A stretch of 64,000 nt of DNA. Source: Porticoccus sp964395715. GTDB taxonomy: Bacteria > Pseudomonadota > Gammaproteobacteria > Pseudomonadales > Porticoccaceae. Where the stretch lies: assembly GCA_964395715.1 (NCBI GenBank), contig CAYNAU010000001.1, forward strand, positions 124,001 to 188,000. Reading direction: 5' to 3'. Positions 43,537 to 52,720 of this stretch are shown here, one piece after another. The notes under the pieces are model-generated. The model was not told the origin of the DNA. It searched no databases and worked only from the letters and a program-made list of their open reading frames with translations. The number at the start of each line of letters is the position of its first letter. The first letter of the stretch is position 1. Position numbers and translations under genes: made by a program.

Positions 43537-44007
43537 TTATTTTGGCAGCTGCCTGTCATCATTTTCCCGCCAGAACTCACCTTCAACCACCTTGCCCCTG
43601 TCTTGCCGGGATTGCTGCTGACCAGACTGGCAAGTCTGCTGGTTACTGTAGCTGACGACCTCCATTTTCGCGACCATGGCCAACACACAACGTCGCCGCA
43701 GTGGCGGTAAAAGGCCCGCGAAGCCTATCACATCCGTCACGAACCCGGGAGTTAGCAGCAACGCGCCACAAACTGCCAGAATCAGCCCTTCAGCCATCTC
43801 CAGTGCTGGAAGTTCCCCTGCATCAAGTTTGGTGCGTGCCCTAAAGAGCATCGCAAACCCTTGCTGGCGCAATAGTGACAGTCCGACCACAGCCGTCAAT
43901 AACACCAAACCGATGGTAGGCAGCGCTCCGATTTCACGGCCCACGGTGATCAACAGCCACATTTCGACAATGGGCATGACGATGAACAGTAATAGCAAAT
44001 ATCTCAA
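43537..44007 (-). CDS. fxsA: FxsA family membrane protein
   Basis: Small cytoplasmic-membrane protein; in E. coli, overproduced FxsA relieves phage T7 exclusion by F. About four hydrophobic segments, with the signature LRQQGFAMLFRARTKLDAGE and LLLTPGFVTDVIGFAGLLPP. I start it at the TTG at 44007, because AGGAG lies 6 bases upstream and the protein then begins RYLLLLF as FxsA proteins do; the ATG further upstream adds 16 unlike residues. 156 aa. It is directly upstream of groES. Confidence 0.85.
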   Translation of the reverse strand: MRYLLLLFIVMPIVEMWLLITVGREIGALPTIGLVLLTAVVGLSLLRQQGFAMLFRARTKLDAGELPALEMAEGLILAVCGALLLTPGFVTDVIGFAGLLPPLRRRCVLAMVAKMEVVSYSNQQTCQSGQQQSRQDRGKVVEGEFWRENDDRQLPK

Positions 44008-44093
44008 ACTGAACTCCTGAGGGTATTTCTTGAATATGGGGCCATCTGCGTTCAATTCAATACAAAACTGGACGGGAGTTCCAAAACCTCACT

Positions 44094-44435
44094 ATGATGA
44101 ATGTCCTAAGCAGGACAAATCAGCAGATGAAAAGTGAAGTTGAAGTTCTGATTTACAGCATTCTCAGCGCTATCCCCAAAGGTCAGGTTGCCAGTTACGG
44201 GCAAGTGGCCAACTTTGCCAGACTGCCGAAAGGCGCCCGCCTCATAGGACGCATCCTCAGCCGATTACCACCTGAAACCACGCTCCCGTGGCATCGTGTA
44301 CTGAAGGCCAATGGCCAGATCGCCTTTGCCCCTGACAGCAGCGCCTACCACCGTCAAAAACAGTTACTGGAGTTGGAAGGCATCAAAGTCTCTCAGGGCA
44401 AGGTGGACTTGAGGCTGTTTGGCTGGCAGGACTGA
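44094..44435 (+). CDS. Alkyltransferase-like protein (ATL)
   Basis: 113-aa relative of O6-alkylguanine-DNA alkyltransferase. The active-site motif PCHRV is replaced by PWHRV (residues 65-69), so it cannot accept the alkyl group. ATLs bind O6-alkylguanine, flip the base and direct it to nucleotide excision repair. The DNA-binding helix and finger region (KGQVASYGQVANFA, GARLIGRIL) are intact. An ATG 11 codons later (44127) is an alternative start. The last 43 bases overlap the 3' end of the convergent ampG. Confidence 0.88.
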   Translation: MMNVLSRTNQQMKSEVEVLIYSILSAIPKGQVASYGQVANFARLPKGARLIGRILSRLPPETTLPWHRVLKANGQIAFAPDSSAYHRQKQLLELEGIKVSQGKVDLRLFGWQD

Positions 44436-45778
44436 GCGAGAGAATGTCGCCACAGCAGCCAGGATAACAGGATTGCCGGTGTTCCCATGACAGCAGCGTA
44501 AGAGAAGAAAACCTCGTAGTTGCTGGCATCGACAATAACCCCCGAAAAGCCACTTAAAAACTTGCCCGGCAAGGTCATCAGAGAACTGAACAGCGCATAC
44601 TGCGTAGCCGTATAGGCCCTGTTGGTCATACTCGACAGGTAGGCCACAAACGCGGCATTGGCAAAGCCGCCGCTCAGGTTGTCGCCACTAATAGCCACTG
44701 CCAACCACATCAGATCCGAACCCACCATGGCCAGTTGAACAAAGAGCAGGTTTGTCACTGCAACCATAACGGCCCCGGCCATCAAGGGCCGAAAGATGCC
44801 ATAACGCACCACAAACAGCCCCCCAAGAAATGAGCCCGCCAGGGTCATGAAGAAGCCGAAAACTTTACCGATGTCGGCAATTTCCTTCTTGGTGAAGCCC
44901 AAATCCAAATAAAAGGGATTGGCCATGATCCCCATGGTGATATCACTGAGGCGATAGAGACCGATAAAGGCTAGGATCAGCAGTGCCCAAGAGCCGTTGC
45001 GGCGAAAAAACTCGACAAACGGAGCAACCACCGCACCCACAAACCACGCCTCCAGCCGCCTCCAACGACCAGGCTGATCGGCATGCAACTGGTGCTTCAG
45101 GGACAGCTCCATGGCCTCGGTAGTGTCTGGCACACGGTGCTCCGGCTCCGACACCAGCAGTACAGTGACCACACCCACCAGCATCAGCAGAGCCATCACC
45201 AGATAGGAAGTATCCCAACTAGACCAGTCGGCAATATAAAGCGCACCTGCTCCGGCAACCAGCATGGCCAGCCGGTAGCCAAAGATATAGCTGGCAGACA
45301 TGGCGCCCTGGTACTCGTCCACCGCAGACTCTATGCGGAATGCATCGATGGCAATGTCCTGGGTAGAGGAGGAGAACGCCACCAGCAATGCACTGAGCGC
45401 AATACTCACCAAAGAGACCTGGGGATCAGACAACACCATGGCAACCAACCCTGCCATGACCCCAAATTGACCAACCAACATCCAGCTGCGGCGCTGGCCA
45501 AGACTACGGGTTAAAAGCGGCAACTTCAGCCGGTCCACCACCGGGGCCCAGATCACCTTGATGGAATAGGTAATGCCGATCCACCCAAAAAACCCTATGG
45601 TGCTGCGACTTATATCGACATCCCGCAACCACGCCGTGAGAGTTGAAAACACCAACAACAGAGGCAGCCCGGCGGCAAAGCCCAAAAAGAGCATGGTGAT
45701 CACCTGAGGTCGGGTATAGACACGAACAGCCTCTCCCCAGCTGACCACCCCCTGCTCTACACCTTGTTTTGACGCCAT
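44393..45778 (-). CDS. ampG: Muropeptide permease AmpG
   Basis: MFS inner-membrane importer of GlcNAc-anhydroMurNAc (peptides) for peptidoglycan recycling. 461 aa with many transmembrane segments; the N-terminal pattern YTRPQVITMLFLGFAAGLP and SSSTQDIAIDAFRIE is characteristic. ATG at 45778 with AGGAG upstream. ampD and ampE are encoded 3 kb away, so import and cytoplasmic processing of muropeptides sit close together. It overlaps the ATL gene tail to tail. Confidence 0.92.
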   Translation of the reverse strand: MASKQGVEQGVVSWGEAVRVYTRPQVITMLFLGFAAGLPLLLVFSTLTAWLRDVDISRSTIGFFGWIGITYSIKVIWAPVVDRLKLPLLTRSLGQRRSWMLVGQFGVMAGLVAMVLSDPQVSLVSIALSALLVAFSSSTQDIAIDAFRIESAVDEYQGAMSASYIFGYRLAMLVAGAGALYIADWSSWDTSYLVMALLMLVGVVTVLLVSEPEHRVPDTTEAMELSLKHQLHADQPGRWRRLEAWFVGAVVAPFVEFFRRNGSWALLILAFIGLYRLSDITMGIMANPFYLDLGFTKKEIADIGKVFGFFMTLAGSFLGGLFVVRYGIFRPLMAGAVMVAVTNLLFVQLAMVGSDLMWLAVAISGDNLSGGFANAAFVAYLSSMTNRAYTATQYALFSSLMTLPGKFLSGFSGVIVDASNYEVFFSYAAVMGTPAILLSWLLWRHSLAQSCQPNSLKSTLP

Positions 45779-45844
45779 ATAGCCTGCTCCTGACAGGCGC
45801 ATACCCTAACAGATAATTGCACAGATGCTATACACTCTCCGCCC

Positions 45845-46729
45845 ATGAGCGCCATTCTTGAAATTCGTAACCTCAGCAAAAATTTCCGTCATCTCAAGGC
45901 CGTGGATGACGTATCTTTTGCTATCCCGCGCGGAGCCTGTTTTGGCCTGCTGGGTCCCAATGGCGCCGGTAAAACCACGACTATCGAAATGATTGAGGGT
46001 ATCACCACACCGTCTTCCGGTGAGATTTTTTATCAGGGACAGATTCGTGACCGACGCTTTTTGGAACAGACGGGCATCCAGTTCCAGTCAACCGCCTTGA
46101 TGGACTACCTGACGACACGCGAGGTGATCAGGCTGTTCAGCAATTTTTACCCCCGCGCCCTGCCGCTGGAAGAGTTGGTCGAGTTGTGCCAACTGGAGGA
46201 ATTTCTTGATACCTATGCCACCCGCCTCTCCGGGGGCCAACGTCAGCGCCTGCTACTGGCAGTGGCTTTAATCAATGATCCCGAAATTCTGTTTCTCGAT
46301 GAGCCGACTACGGGCCTCGACCCACAATCCCGCAGACACTTCTGGTCGCTGATCAGTAACATTAAGGCCCGGGGTAAAACCGTACTGCTCACCACCCACT
46401 ACATGGAAGAAGCCGAGCTGTTATGCGACCGCATGGTAATTATGGATAAAGGGAAAATCATTGCTGAAGGCACACCGCAAGGGCTGTTGCGACAACATTT
46501 CGATTTCACCTATATCTGTATTGATTACGAGGATTTCAGCTGCGAGCCCGACGACCTGCCTTTTGCCATTGAACGCCGGGAGGACTGCATCGCCATCGCC
46601 ACTGACTCCGTTGAACAGACACTTGCCAAGCTGGTGACCATGGATATCAACCTGCAATCTCTGCGCGTCCGGAACCCCTCGCTGGATGACCTGTTCCTGA
46701 AACTTACCGGGCACACCCTGAGGAATTGA
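45845..46729 (+). CDS. ABC exporter ATP-binding protein (ABC-2 type)
   Basis: 294-aa ATPase. Walker A GPNGAGKT (37-44), Q-loop region, signature LSGGQRQR (~130), Walker B ILFLDEPT and the H-loop TTHYMEEAE are all intact. It has the C-terminal extension of DrrA/CcmA-like multidrug or polysaccharide exporters. It lies 4 bp before the permease gene, forming a two-gene exporter divergent from ampG. The substrate is unknown. Confidence 0.92.
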   Translation: MSAILEIRNLSKNFRHLKAVDDVSFAIPRGACFGLLGPNGAGKTTTIEMIEGITTPSSGEIFYQGQIRDRRFLEQTGIQFQSTALMDYLTTREVIRLFSNFYPRALPLEELVELCQLEEFLDTYATRLSGGQRQRLLLAVALINDPEILFLDEPTTGLDPQSRRHFWSLISNIKARGKTVLLTTHYMEEAELLCDRMVIMDKGKIIAEGTPQGLLRQHFDFTYICIDYEDFSCEPDDLPFAIERREDCIAIATDSVEQTLAKLVTMDINLQSLRVRNPSLDDLFLKLTGHTLRN

Positions 46730-46733
46730 GACG

Positions 46734-47753
46734 ATGCGCCGTATTCTGGCTCTTTGGGCAGCCCGCAATCGCGAATATTATCGAGACAAAGGCTCTTTAT
46801 TCTGGTCCTTTATTGCCACACCGATGATTGTCATTGTATTGGCCATCGCTTTTTCCGCCAGCAACGAGCACCTCTTCAAGGCGGGCCTGTTGCTGGATAT
46901 GCCTAACATAAATCAGAATGCCCTGCCGTTTGCCGGGGAACCCGCCATCGACTGGGTGGAGTACCAGGATCTAGACACCGCCTTGCGTCGCATCCAGTTT
47001 CACCAACTGGATATTCTGATTACCTCGTCCTCCCCCCGACGCTACTGGATCAATCCGGAATCAGCCAAGGGGCGCATTATGGAGGCACTGCTTCGCAACG
47101 ACGGACAGGCCGACAGCAACATCTGGCAAGGCCAGGAGGTATACGGTGAAAAAATCCGCTATATCGACTGGGTAATACCCGGGGTACTGGCCATGAACAT
47201 GATGTTCAGCGGCCTGTGGGGGATAGGCTATGTGATTGTTCGCTATCGAAAAAATGGCGTCCTGAAGCGACTACAGGCAACACCGTTGAAAGCCTGGGAA
47301 TTTCTGTTCTCTCAGGCGCTGTCCCGCCTGGGGATCATGCTCGCTGTCACCATCATCGTATTTACCATCTGCAACTTATTTATCGGCTTCAGAATGGTTG
47401 GCAGCTATCTGCTGTTATTACTCATCGCCATTTTGGGCAACCTTTCCATCATCAGCATCTCCCTGCTGATGGCCTCACGCACAGCCAGTGAAGAGCTGGC
47501 CAATGGCCTGCTGAACCTGATCAGCTTCCCGATGCTGTTGTTATCGGAGTTGTGGTTTTCGCTGGATGATGCTCCCGAGTGGCTTCAGGATGTTTCCCAA
47601 CTACTGCCTTTGACCCACCTGGTGAAGGCCGCCCGGGGAGTGATGCTGGAGGGGGAAGGCTTTTTTCAGGTATCACCTCAACTACTGATTTTAGCCCTGA
47701 TGACAGTATCCTGCCTGACACTGGCAGGATGGCTGTTCCGCTGGCGGGATTAA
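46734..47753 (+). CDS. ABC-2 type transporter permease
   Basis: 339-aa permease with an N-terminal membrane segment (~22-42), a periplasmic stretch (~50-145) and five further membrane segments, ending in the ABC-2 signature region (LPLTHLVKAARGVMLEG). This is the YhhJ/DrrB-like arrangement. It partners the preceding ATPase. No membrane-fusion protein is adjacent, so this is not a tripartite HlyD-linked system as encoded here. Confidence 0.9.
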   Translation: MRRILALWAARNREYYRDKGSLFWSFIATPMIVIVLAIAFSASNEHLFKAGLLLDMPNINQNALPFAGEPAIDWVEYQDLDTALRRIQFHQLDILITSSSPRRYWINPESAKGRIMEALLRNDGQADSNIWQGQEVYGEKIRYIDWVIPGVLAMNMMFSGLWGIGYVIVRYRKNGVLKRLQATPLKAWEFLFSQALSRLGIMLAVTIIVFTICNLFIGFRMVGSYLLLLLIAILGNLSIISISLLMASRTASEELANGLLNLISFPMLLLSELWFSLDDAPEWLQDVSQLLPLTHLVKAARGVMLEGEGFFQVSPQLLILALMTVSCLTLAGWLFRWRD

Positions 47754-47776
47754 ACCGGCAGATCTTACATAAGGCG

Positions 47777-48613
47777 TTATGCCAGCACCACCAGCACGGC
47801 CACCATAAACACGGCAAAAATCAGGGTGCGAGTAAACAGCGCTTCAATACCCGCTTTGCCAACAAAACTGTCTTCCTGCTCAGCTCCGGTTAAAGACGCT
47901 GCCAATGCGTATTGGCCCAGCACCTCCATACTGCTTGCCAAGGAAACAATCGACTCGCTCAAGCGGGCCAGACACGCGGGAAAATTGCCCACCACGGCCA
48001 ATGAAATACCCACCAGCCTTACCGGCAACCATTCCAGTAACCACAACCAGCGGTTTTGAAAATCTGTCTTGGGGTCATCCTGTAATCGTTGCTGGTAATA
48101 GATCACTGACAGCCGATACAACAATGCGCCCGGAGCACCAGCTAGAATGAACCAGAACATTACTGCGAAATAACGTTCGAAGTAACGGTAGGCGATGGTC
48201 CTGACTGCCTCTGCGTGGGACTCGGCGGCGGTTTCCGCCTCGCCCTGCCGCTGATCGATTTTCAGCGCGGCGATATCGTTATAAGCCGCCTGTTCATCGC
48301 CCCGATCCAGATCCTCCTGGTAGTTTTCCACATCCTGCTCCAGGTCTCCCCGGCCCAATGAATAGAGAAAAACCACGAGACTGATCAGAAAAACCGGAAG
48401 ACCCAGCCAGCGATCCGCCAGCAACCACAGCAAAGCTGCCAGCAATACCACGGGCAATGCGATGGCAAAAGTCGCTGTCAGCCACTCCATGGAACCACAT
48501 ACCTTGCGCAGCCTAACCAGCAGACCAATAAACCACTGGTCACTCTGTAATGCCCCCAGAGAACCCATTTGCCGGATCAGAAGCAAGCCAATCACGATGA
48601 CAATAAATTCCAT
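47777..48613 (-). CDS. ampE: AmpE inner-membrane protein
   Basis: 278-aa polytopic protein of the AmpE/cobalamin-biosynthesis-like (CobD/CbiB-resembling) family, about four hydrophobic segments. Next to ampD (1 base apart), as is usual in enterobacteria and pseudomonads. AmpE is proposed to sense or signal in beta-lactamase induction, but its molecular activity is unknown. Confidence 0.88.
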   Translation of the reverse strand: MEFIVIVIGLLLIRQMGSLGALQSDQWFIGLLVRLRKVCGSMEWLTATFAIALPVVLLAALLWLLADRWLGLPVFLISLVVFLYSLGRGDLEQDVENYQEDLDRGDEQAAYNDIAALKIDQRQGEAETAAESHAEAVRTIAYRYFERYFAVMFWFILAGAPGALLYRLSVIYYQQRLQDDPKTDFQNRWLWLLEWLPVRLVGISLAVVGNFPACLARLSESIVSLASSMEVLGQYALAASLTGAEQEDSFVGKAGIEALFTRTLIFAVFMVAVLVVLA

Positions 48614-48614
48614 A

Positions 48615-49190
48615 TCAGGTCTCCAGAGAACTCAGATAGCGGGGCCAGTCAAAGGCCGGGCCGGGGTCAGTTTTGCGGTCGGGGGCAATATCGCTGTGGC
48701 CGACAATACGCCGTATATTGATAGAGGGGAAATGTTTCATCAAGACCTGAGTCACTGCTGACAATGCCCGGTATTGCTCCTCGGTGTAAGGCATATCGTC
48801 AGTGCCTTCCAGCTCGATGCCAATGGCAAAATCATTGCAGTTTTCCGTTCCTTCATAACAGGATTGTCCGGCGTGCCAGGCACGATCATCAAAGGAAACA
48901 AATTGCACCAGTTCACCATCACGCTGTATTAACAGGTGAGCCGACACCTTCAGGCCCGAGATGGTCTCAAAATAGGGATGGTCGGCAGGATTGAGGCAAT
49001 TGGCAAAGAAGTCACAGATGTAACTGCCACCAAATTCCCCTGGAGGCAGACTGATATTGTGAATCACCAGTAACGATACCGGTGTTCCCTCAGGGCGTTC
49101 ATTGTAGTTGGGGGATGGCCTGTAACTGGCGTCTTGCAGCCAACCCTGCTGATTGATCCGAAGGCTAATAATCGGTCTCCCGTGGCCCAC
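48615..49190 (-). CDS. ampD: N-acetyl-anhydromuramyl-L-alanine amidase AmpD
   Basis: Cytoplasmic zinc amidase that cleaves peptides from anhydroMurNAc, lowering inducers of AmpR-controlled beta-lactamase. Zinc ligands His44 (LVIHNISLPPG), His165 and Asp175 (VGHSDIAPDRKTDPG) are present; Glu127 in IGIELEG suits the catalytic position. No signal peptide, so it is AmpD rather than the periplasmic AmiD or AmpDh2/3 type. The start is a GTG without a good Shine-Dalgarno, so the exact N-terminus is uncertain. It is 1 bp upstream of ampE. Confidence 0.92.
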   Translation of the reverse strand: MGHGRPIISLRINQQGWLQDASYRPSPNYNERPEGTPVSLLVIHNISLPPGEFGGSYICDFFANCLNPADHPYFETISGLKVSAHLLIQRDGELVQFVSFDDRAWHAGQSCYEGTENCNDFAIGIELEGTDDMPYTEEQYRALSAVTQVLMKHFPSINIRRIVGHSDIAPDRKTDPGPAFDWPRYLSSLET

Positions 49191-49283
49191 GCTGTCTGGA
49201 CATAGTAGGAGAGGGGTTCAGGCTTGTCTACGCACGCCATGAGCACCCGTCGTACTCCTGCTTTTTATATAGAGTAGAAAAGG

Positions 49284-51506
49284 TCAGTGCAGGGAGCGAT
49301 TCTGGCACATATCGCTGACCACGCCTTCCAAGGCCCGGTCAAACAACTGGGACTTATCCAGCGCACGCAGCTTATCGTCCTTGAGATCCCGCGCCACCCG
49401 CTTACGGTTTTTCTCTCCCACTTTGGCACCTTGGCGATTCACGAAAACGAATTTCCCCTCCGGCATGATAATGCCAGCCACTTTACAGCGCCGGCGTGAC
49501 GGCGATTCCCCAACGAATTCTACCCAGGCACCGCGGGTCAGGCTGTCCGCCCGGCGTAAATACTGTTCCTCGATGTCAACATCATCCTGTTCATCCGACA
49601 TTTCCGGGTTACCGGGAATATCGGTTCTCAAGACCTGAATATAGACCTCTTCTAGCGGATCGGCTGAGATACCGCGGACCAGCTCATTTTGCTGCTGTCC
49701 CGTATCGGGCATCTCTTCACCAAAAAAGTATTGCTCCATCGCGCCCATCAGTCGACCGAGATCATAGGCATCAAAGGAGATGGACTCCAGGCTGTTGCGG
49801 ATAGCCTCCAGCACTGGTTTCACTGCGGCTTCATGCCGGTCACCGAGGCGCACCAGCTCCAGCAAACTGTCCAGCAACTGTTCGCTGTGCCGCCACTCCG
49901 TGGAATCAAACCCGCAGCGAAGGTGATTCAGAAACATTACCTTGCACCAGGCATCTTCGGCGAAGTTCATGACAAAGCGGGGAAGCGTCTGTCCCTGAAT
50001 TTTTCTGATCAACACTTTAAGAACCGCCTGATGAGCCTGGTTCACTTTTTCAGCGGCGGCCACTTCTTCCATTAATCGCTGCTCCAGAACCGCCACCCTG
50101 CGCCGCTCTTTGTCGACCAGATCAATAAAATTCAGTAACAAGTGGGTCAATGCTACGTTATCCTGCCGGGATTCGTTGCACAACTCGTCCACGACTCCGG
50201 CAATGGCCTTCGCCACAGGGTCATCCGCCGTCGATTGATCATCAACGTAACCGATGGATGCTTCGGCAATTTCGTTCAGCAATCGCCGGGCAGGATGCTT
50301 CTCGCGATCAAAGAAGGTGTTATCCCGCAGAGCGATCTGTAAAACCGGCAACTCAAGCTTGCGGAGCTCTTCAGCAATTTGACTGGAGGCAATGGTCTCG
50401 GTATTAACCCGCGCAAACAACCTGTCGAGCAGATCGATCATACCCCGCTCGGTTCCGCCCAGATTGCGCCCCTGCTGGGCCAGCTGCATTTCAACCATGT
50501 CCAGCAGGCTGGTTGAACTCTCCGTACCCTCTGGTGCCTGCGTCCAGTCCTGCTGCAGGTTACCTACCAGGGAATTCAATTGCTCCAGATCAACGCGCTC
50601 CCCCAGAGCGCCTTCACCCCCCCCAGCGTCCACATTGGCCATGTTTTCCCTGGAGTCCCATTGCAGCCTGTTTTTCAGCTGCGAAATAAATTGGCCGTAA
50701 CGCCCACTGCTGCGACCCGCAACAGGCTTGGGCCCGGGCCGCTGAACGGATTCAGGGGGTAAGTGGTTTGACTGCCCCTTATCAGGTGTTTTTTCCTGAA
50801 CTGGCGCAGCTGATCTTGGCTCCGGTTTTTTCGGGGGCTCCACCTTAGCCTTTTTGGCTTTTTCAAGGTCTGGAACCACCCCCATCTCTTTCAGCCGGCG
50901 GTTACAGTCAACCAGAAAATCCTGCAACGCGGCCATCACCAGGCGATCAAACAGTTTGAAGAACACCAGCTTGATGGGAATTTTCAAATCCAGGTGGGCC
51001 ACCGACTCGTTGAAGGCCTCGCAGATCACATCAGGGCCGACAGGATTATTTTTCATAGTGACCGACGCGGGCACCAGCGAGTCGATACGGGTGTTCAGGG
51101 CTTCCAGCTCAGGCTTACACTGCTCCACCAACTTCGACACCATAGTATCAAGGGCAATAATCTCCTCAAGCTGGTCGTTTTCTATGACCTCAAGCCCCTT
51201 TTCCTTGCGCTCGGCATAGCCACTCGCCAAAGGATTCCCCAGTTGTTGAAACCCCTGCGTCAGGCATCGAAAGAAATGGTGCTCGATATTTTTTCGCTCC
51301 ACGCGTATCAGACGCATGGCATCAAAATACATGGTTTGCTGACGGTTGTTATCAGCACGATCGGCGAGATCAAAGAAGGTGTCATCCACTTGATCGAACA
51401 TGGTGGTCAGGCAGGTGGCGAGATAGGTACGGGCACGCCCCTGCAGAGCCAGCACAGGCTGAGGCAGTTTGTAGAACGCTTCTGACGGGCTTTTTGTTTC
51501 TGTCAC
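49284..51506 (-). CDS. DUF1631 family protein
   Basis: 740-aa cytoplasmic protein. Helical N-terminal (~20-230) and central (~330-600) regions flank a Pro/Lys/Glu-rich low-complexity linker (~225-265), with an acidic stretch (SDEQDDVDIEEQYLRRAD) near the C-terminus. The C-terminal ~100 residues resemble the DUF1631 conserved tail (WVEFVGE, RRRCKVAGI, FVNRQGAKV). Function unknown; the family is restricted mostly to proteobacteria. It lies divergently from nadC and 93 bp upstream of ampD. Confidence 0.8.
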   Translation of the reverse strand: MTETKSPSEAFYKLPQPVLALQGRARTYLATCLTTMFDQVDDTFFDLADRADNNRQQTMYFDAMRLIRVERKNIEHHFFRCLTQGFQQLGNPLASGYAERKEKGLEVIENDQLEEIIALDTMVSKLVEQCKPELEALNTRIDSLVPASVTMKNNPVGPDVICEAFNESVAHLDLKIPIKLVFFKLFDRLVMAALQDFLVDCNRRLKEMGVVPDLEKAKKAKVEPPKKPEPRSAAPVQEKTPDKGQSNHLPPESVQRPGPKPVAGRSSGRYGQFISQLKNRLQWDSRENMANVDAGGGEGALGERVDLEQLNSLVGNLQQDWTQAPEGTESSTSLLDMVEMQLAQQGRNLGGTERGMIDLLDRLFARVNTETIASSQIAEELRKLELPVLQIALRDNTFFDREKHPARRLLNEIAEASIGYVDDQSTADDPVAKAIAGVVDELCNESRQDNVALTHLLLNFIDLVDKERRRVAVLEQRLMEEVAAAEKVNQAHQAVLKVLIRKIQGQTLPRFVMNFAEDAWCKVMFLNHLRCGFDSTEWRHSEQLLDSLLELVRLGDRHEAAVKPVLEAIRNSLESISFDAYDLGRLMGAMEQYFFGEEMPDTGQQQNELVRGISADPLEEVYIQVLRTDIPGNPEMSDEQDDVDIEEQYLRRADSLTRGAWVEFVGESPSRRRCKVAGIIMPEGKFVFVNRQGAKVGEKNRKRVARDLKDDKLRALDKSQLFDRALEGVVSDMCQNRSLH

Positions 51507-51747
51507 CTTGAGACTCTACCGCTGGCCTGCCCCGATAGAAATGTTTTTATCATTGCGGCCAATCCAATGCTCCCATGATTTCTATCTATCAGGTGTATCC
51601 CATTGATTCAATTATATCTGGATTGCTACAGATAAAAAGCGCAGCTTGGGTTATCGCTAAGGGATATATCGGCTTTTTACCCAATTTTTTTAACCGGTAT
51701 ACATTCCTGCCCGGTTTCTCGCTCGCAATACCCAAAAAGCCTGTGAC

Positions 51748-51756
51748 TGATATAAT
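51748..51756 (+). promoter_or_regulatory. Extended -10 promoter of nadC
   Basis: TGATATAAT: a perfect TATAAT (51751-51756) with the TG extension one base upstream, and no good -35 needed. Predicted start is about 20 nt before the nadC ATG. Confidence 0.6.
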
Positions 51757-51782
51757 TGCCACTCGCTGTTTGGAAGCTAAAA

Positions 51783-52625
51783 ATGATCGACGACCTGCTC
51801 CGCCAAGATATGATTGAAACCGTAAGCCGGGCTCTGCATGAAGACATCCGTGACGGTGATATCACGGCGAAACTGATTCCTGCCGGCAAGCTTGCAACAG
51901 CCACCATCATCACCCGGGAATCAGCCGTTATCTGCGGCACAGCCTGGGTAGATGAAGTCTTCCGGCAACTGGATTCTGCCATTACCCTGAAGTGGCTGGT
52001 TAAGGATGGCGATGAGGTCCAACCCGGACAAACGCTGGTTGAGCTGTCCGGCCCCGCACAGCCCTTGCTGACAGGGGAGCGAACCGCCCTCAACTTTCTG
52101 CAGACCCTGTCAGGTACTGCCACCCTGTCAAGGCAGTACGCCAAGCTCGTCGAAGGCTCGGATATTAAAATTCTGGACACCCGCAAGACCATCCCCGGAT
52201 TAAGACTGGCCCAGAAATATGCCGTTACTGTGGGCAGCTGCCACAATCACCGCATTGGTCTTTACGATGCCTTCCTGATCAAGGAAAACCACATCGCCGC
52301 CTGTGGCGGAATTGCAGCAGCTGTCAAAAAAGCTCACGAAACAGCACCTGGCAAGCCAGTGGAAGTCGAAGTGGAAAACATTGATGAATTGCAGCAGGCA
52401 CTGCAGGCCGGCACCGATATCATCATGCTGGATAATTTTAATGCCGAGCAGATTCGCGAAGCTATCGGCATTAACCAGGGGCGAGCCAAGCTGGAGGTTT
52501 CCGGTAACCTGGAGGCAGGCAATCTTGCCAACAAGGCCATACCTGGTATTGACTATTTATCTTCAGGTAGCCTGACGAAACATTGCAAGGCTGTAGATCT
52601 ATCAATGAGAATTGCGCTTGAATAG
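51783..52625 (+). CDS. nadC: Nicotinate-nucleotide pyrophosphorylase (carboxylating)
   Basis: Quinolinate phosphoribosyltransferase: quinolinate plus PRPP to nicotinate mononucleotide, the step after NadA. 280 aa with an N-terminal domain and a TIM-like barrel. Recognisable are DGDITAKLIP, LLTGERTALNFLQTLSG, the catalytic DTRKTIPGLRLAQKYAV and the HRIGLYDAFLIKENH segment. ATG at 51783 with GGAAG 8 bases upstream. Single gene with its own promoter. Confidence 0.96.
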   Translation: MIDDLLRQDMIETVSRALHEDIRDGDITAKLIPAGKLATATIITRESAVICGTAWVDEVFRQLDSAITLKWLVKDGDEVQPGQTLVELSGPAQPLLTGERTALNFLQTLSGTATLSRQYAKLVEGSDIKILDTRKTIPGLRLAQKYAVTVGSCHNHRIGLYDAFLIKENHIAACGGIAAAVKKAHETAPGKPVEVEVENIDELQQALQAGTDIIMLDNFNAEQIREAIGINQGRAKLEVSGNLEAGNLANKAIPGIDYLSSGSLTKHCKAVDLSMRIALE

Positions 52626-52720
52626 GATGCATTTAAACACACGTAACACCCGATGCTGAAACGACAGACCAGCAAAGATGCAAGACACCAACACTAACTC
52701 AATAAATCCGTTGTGAAGAT

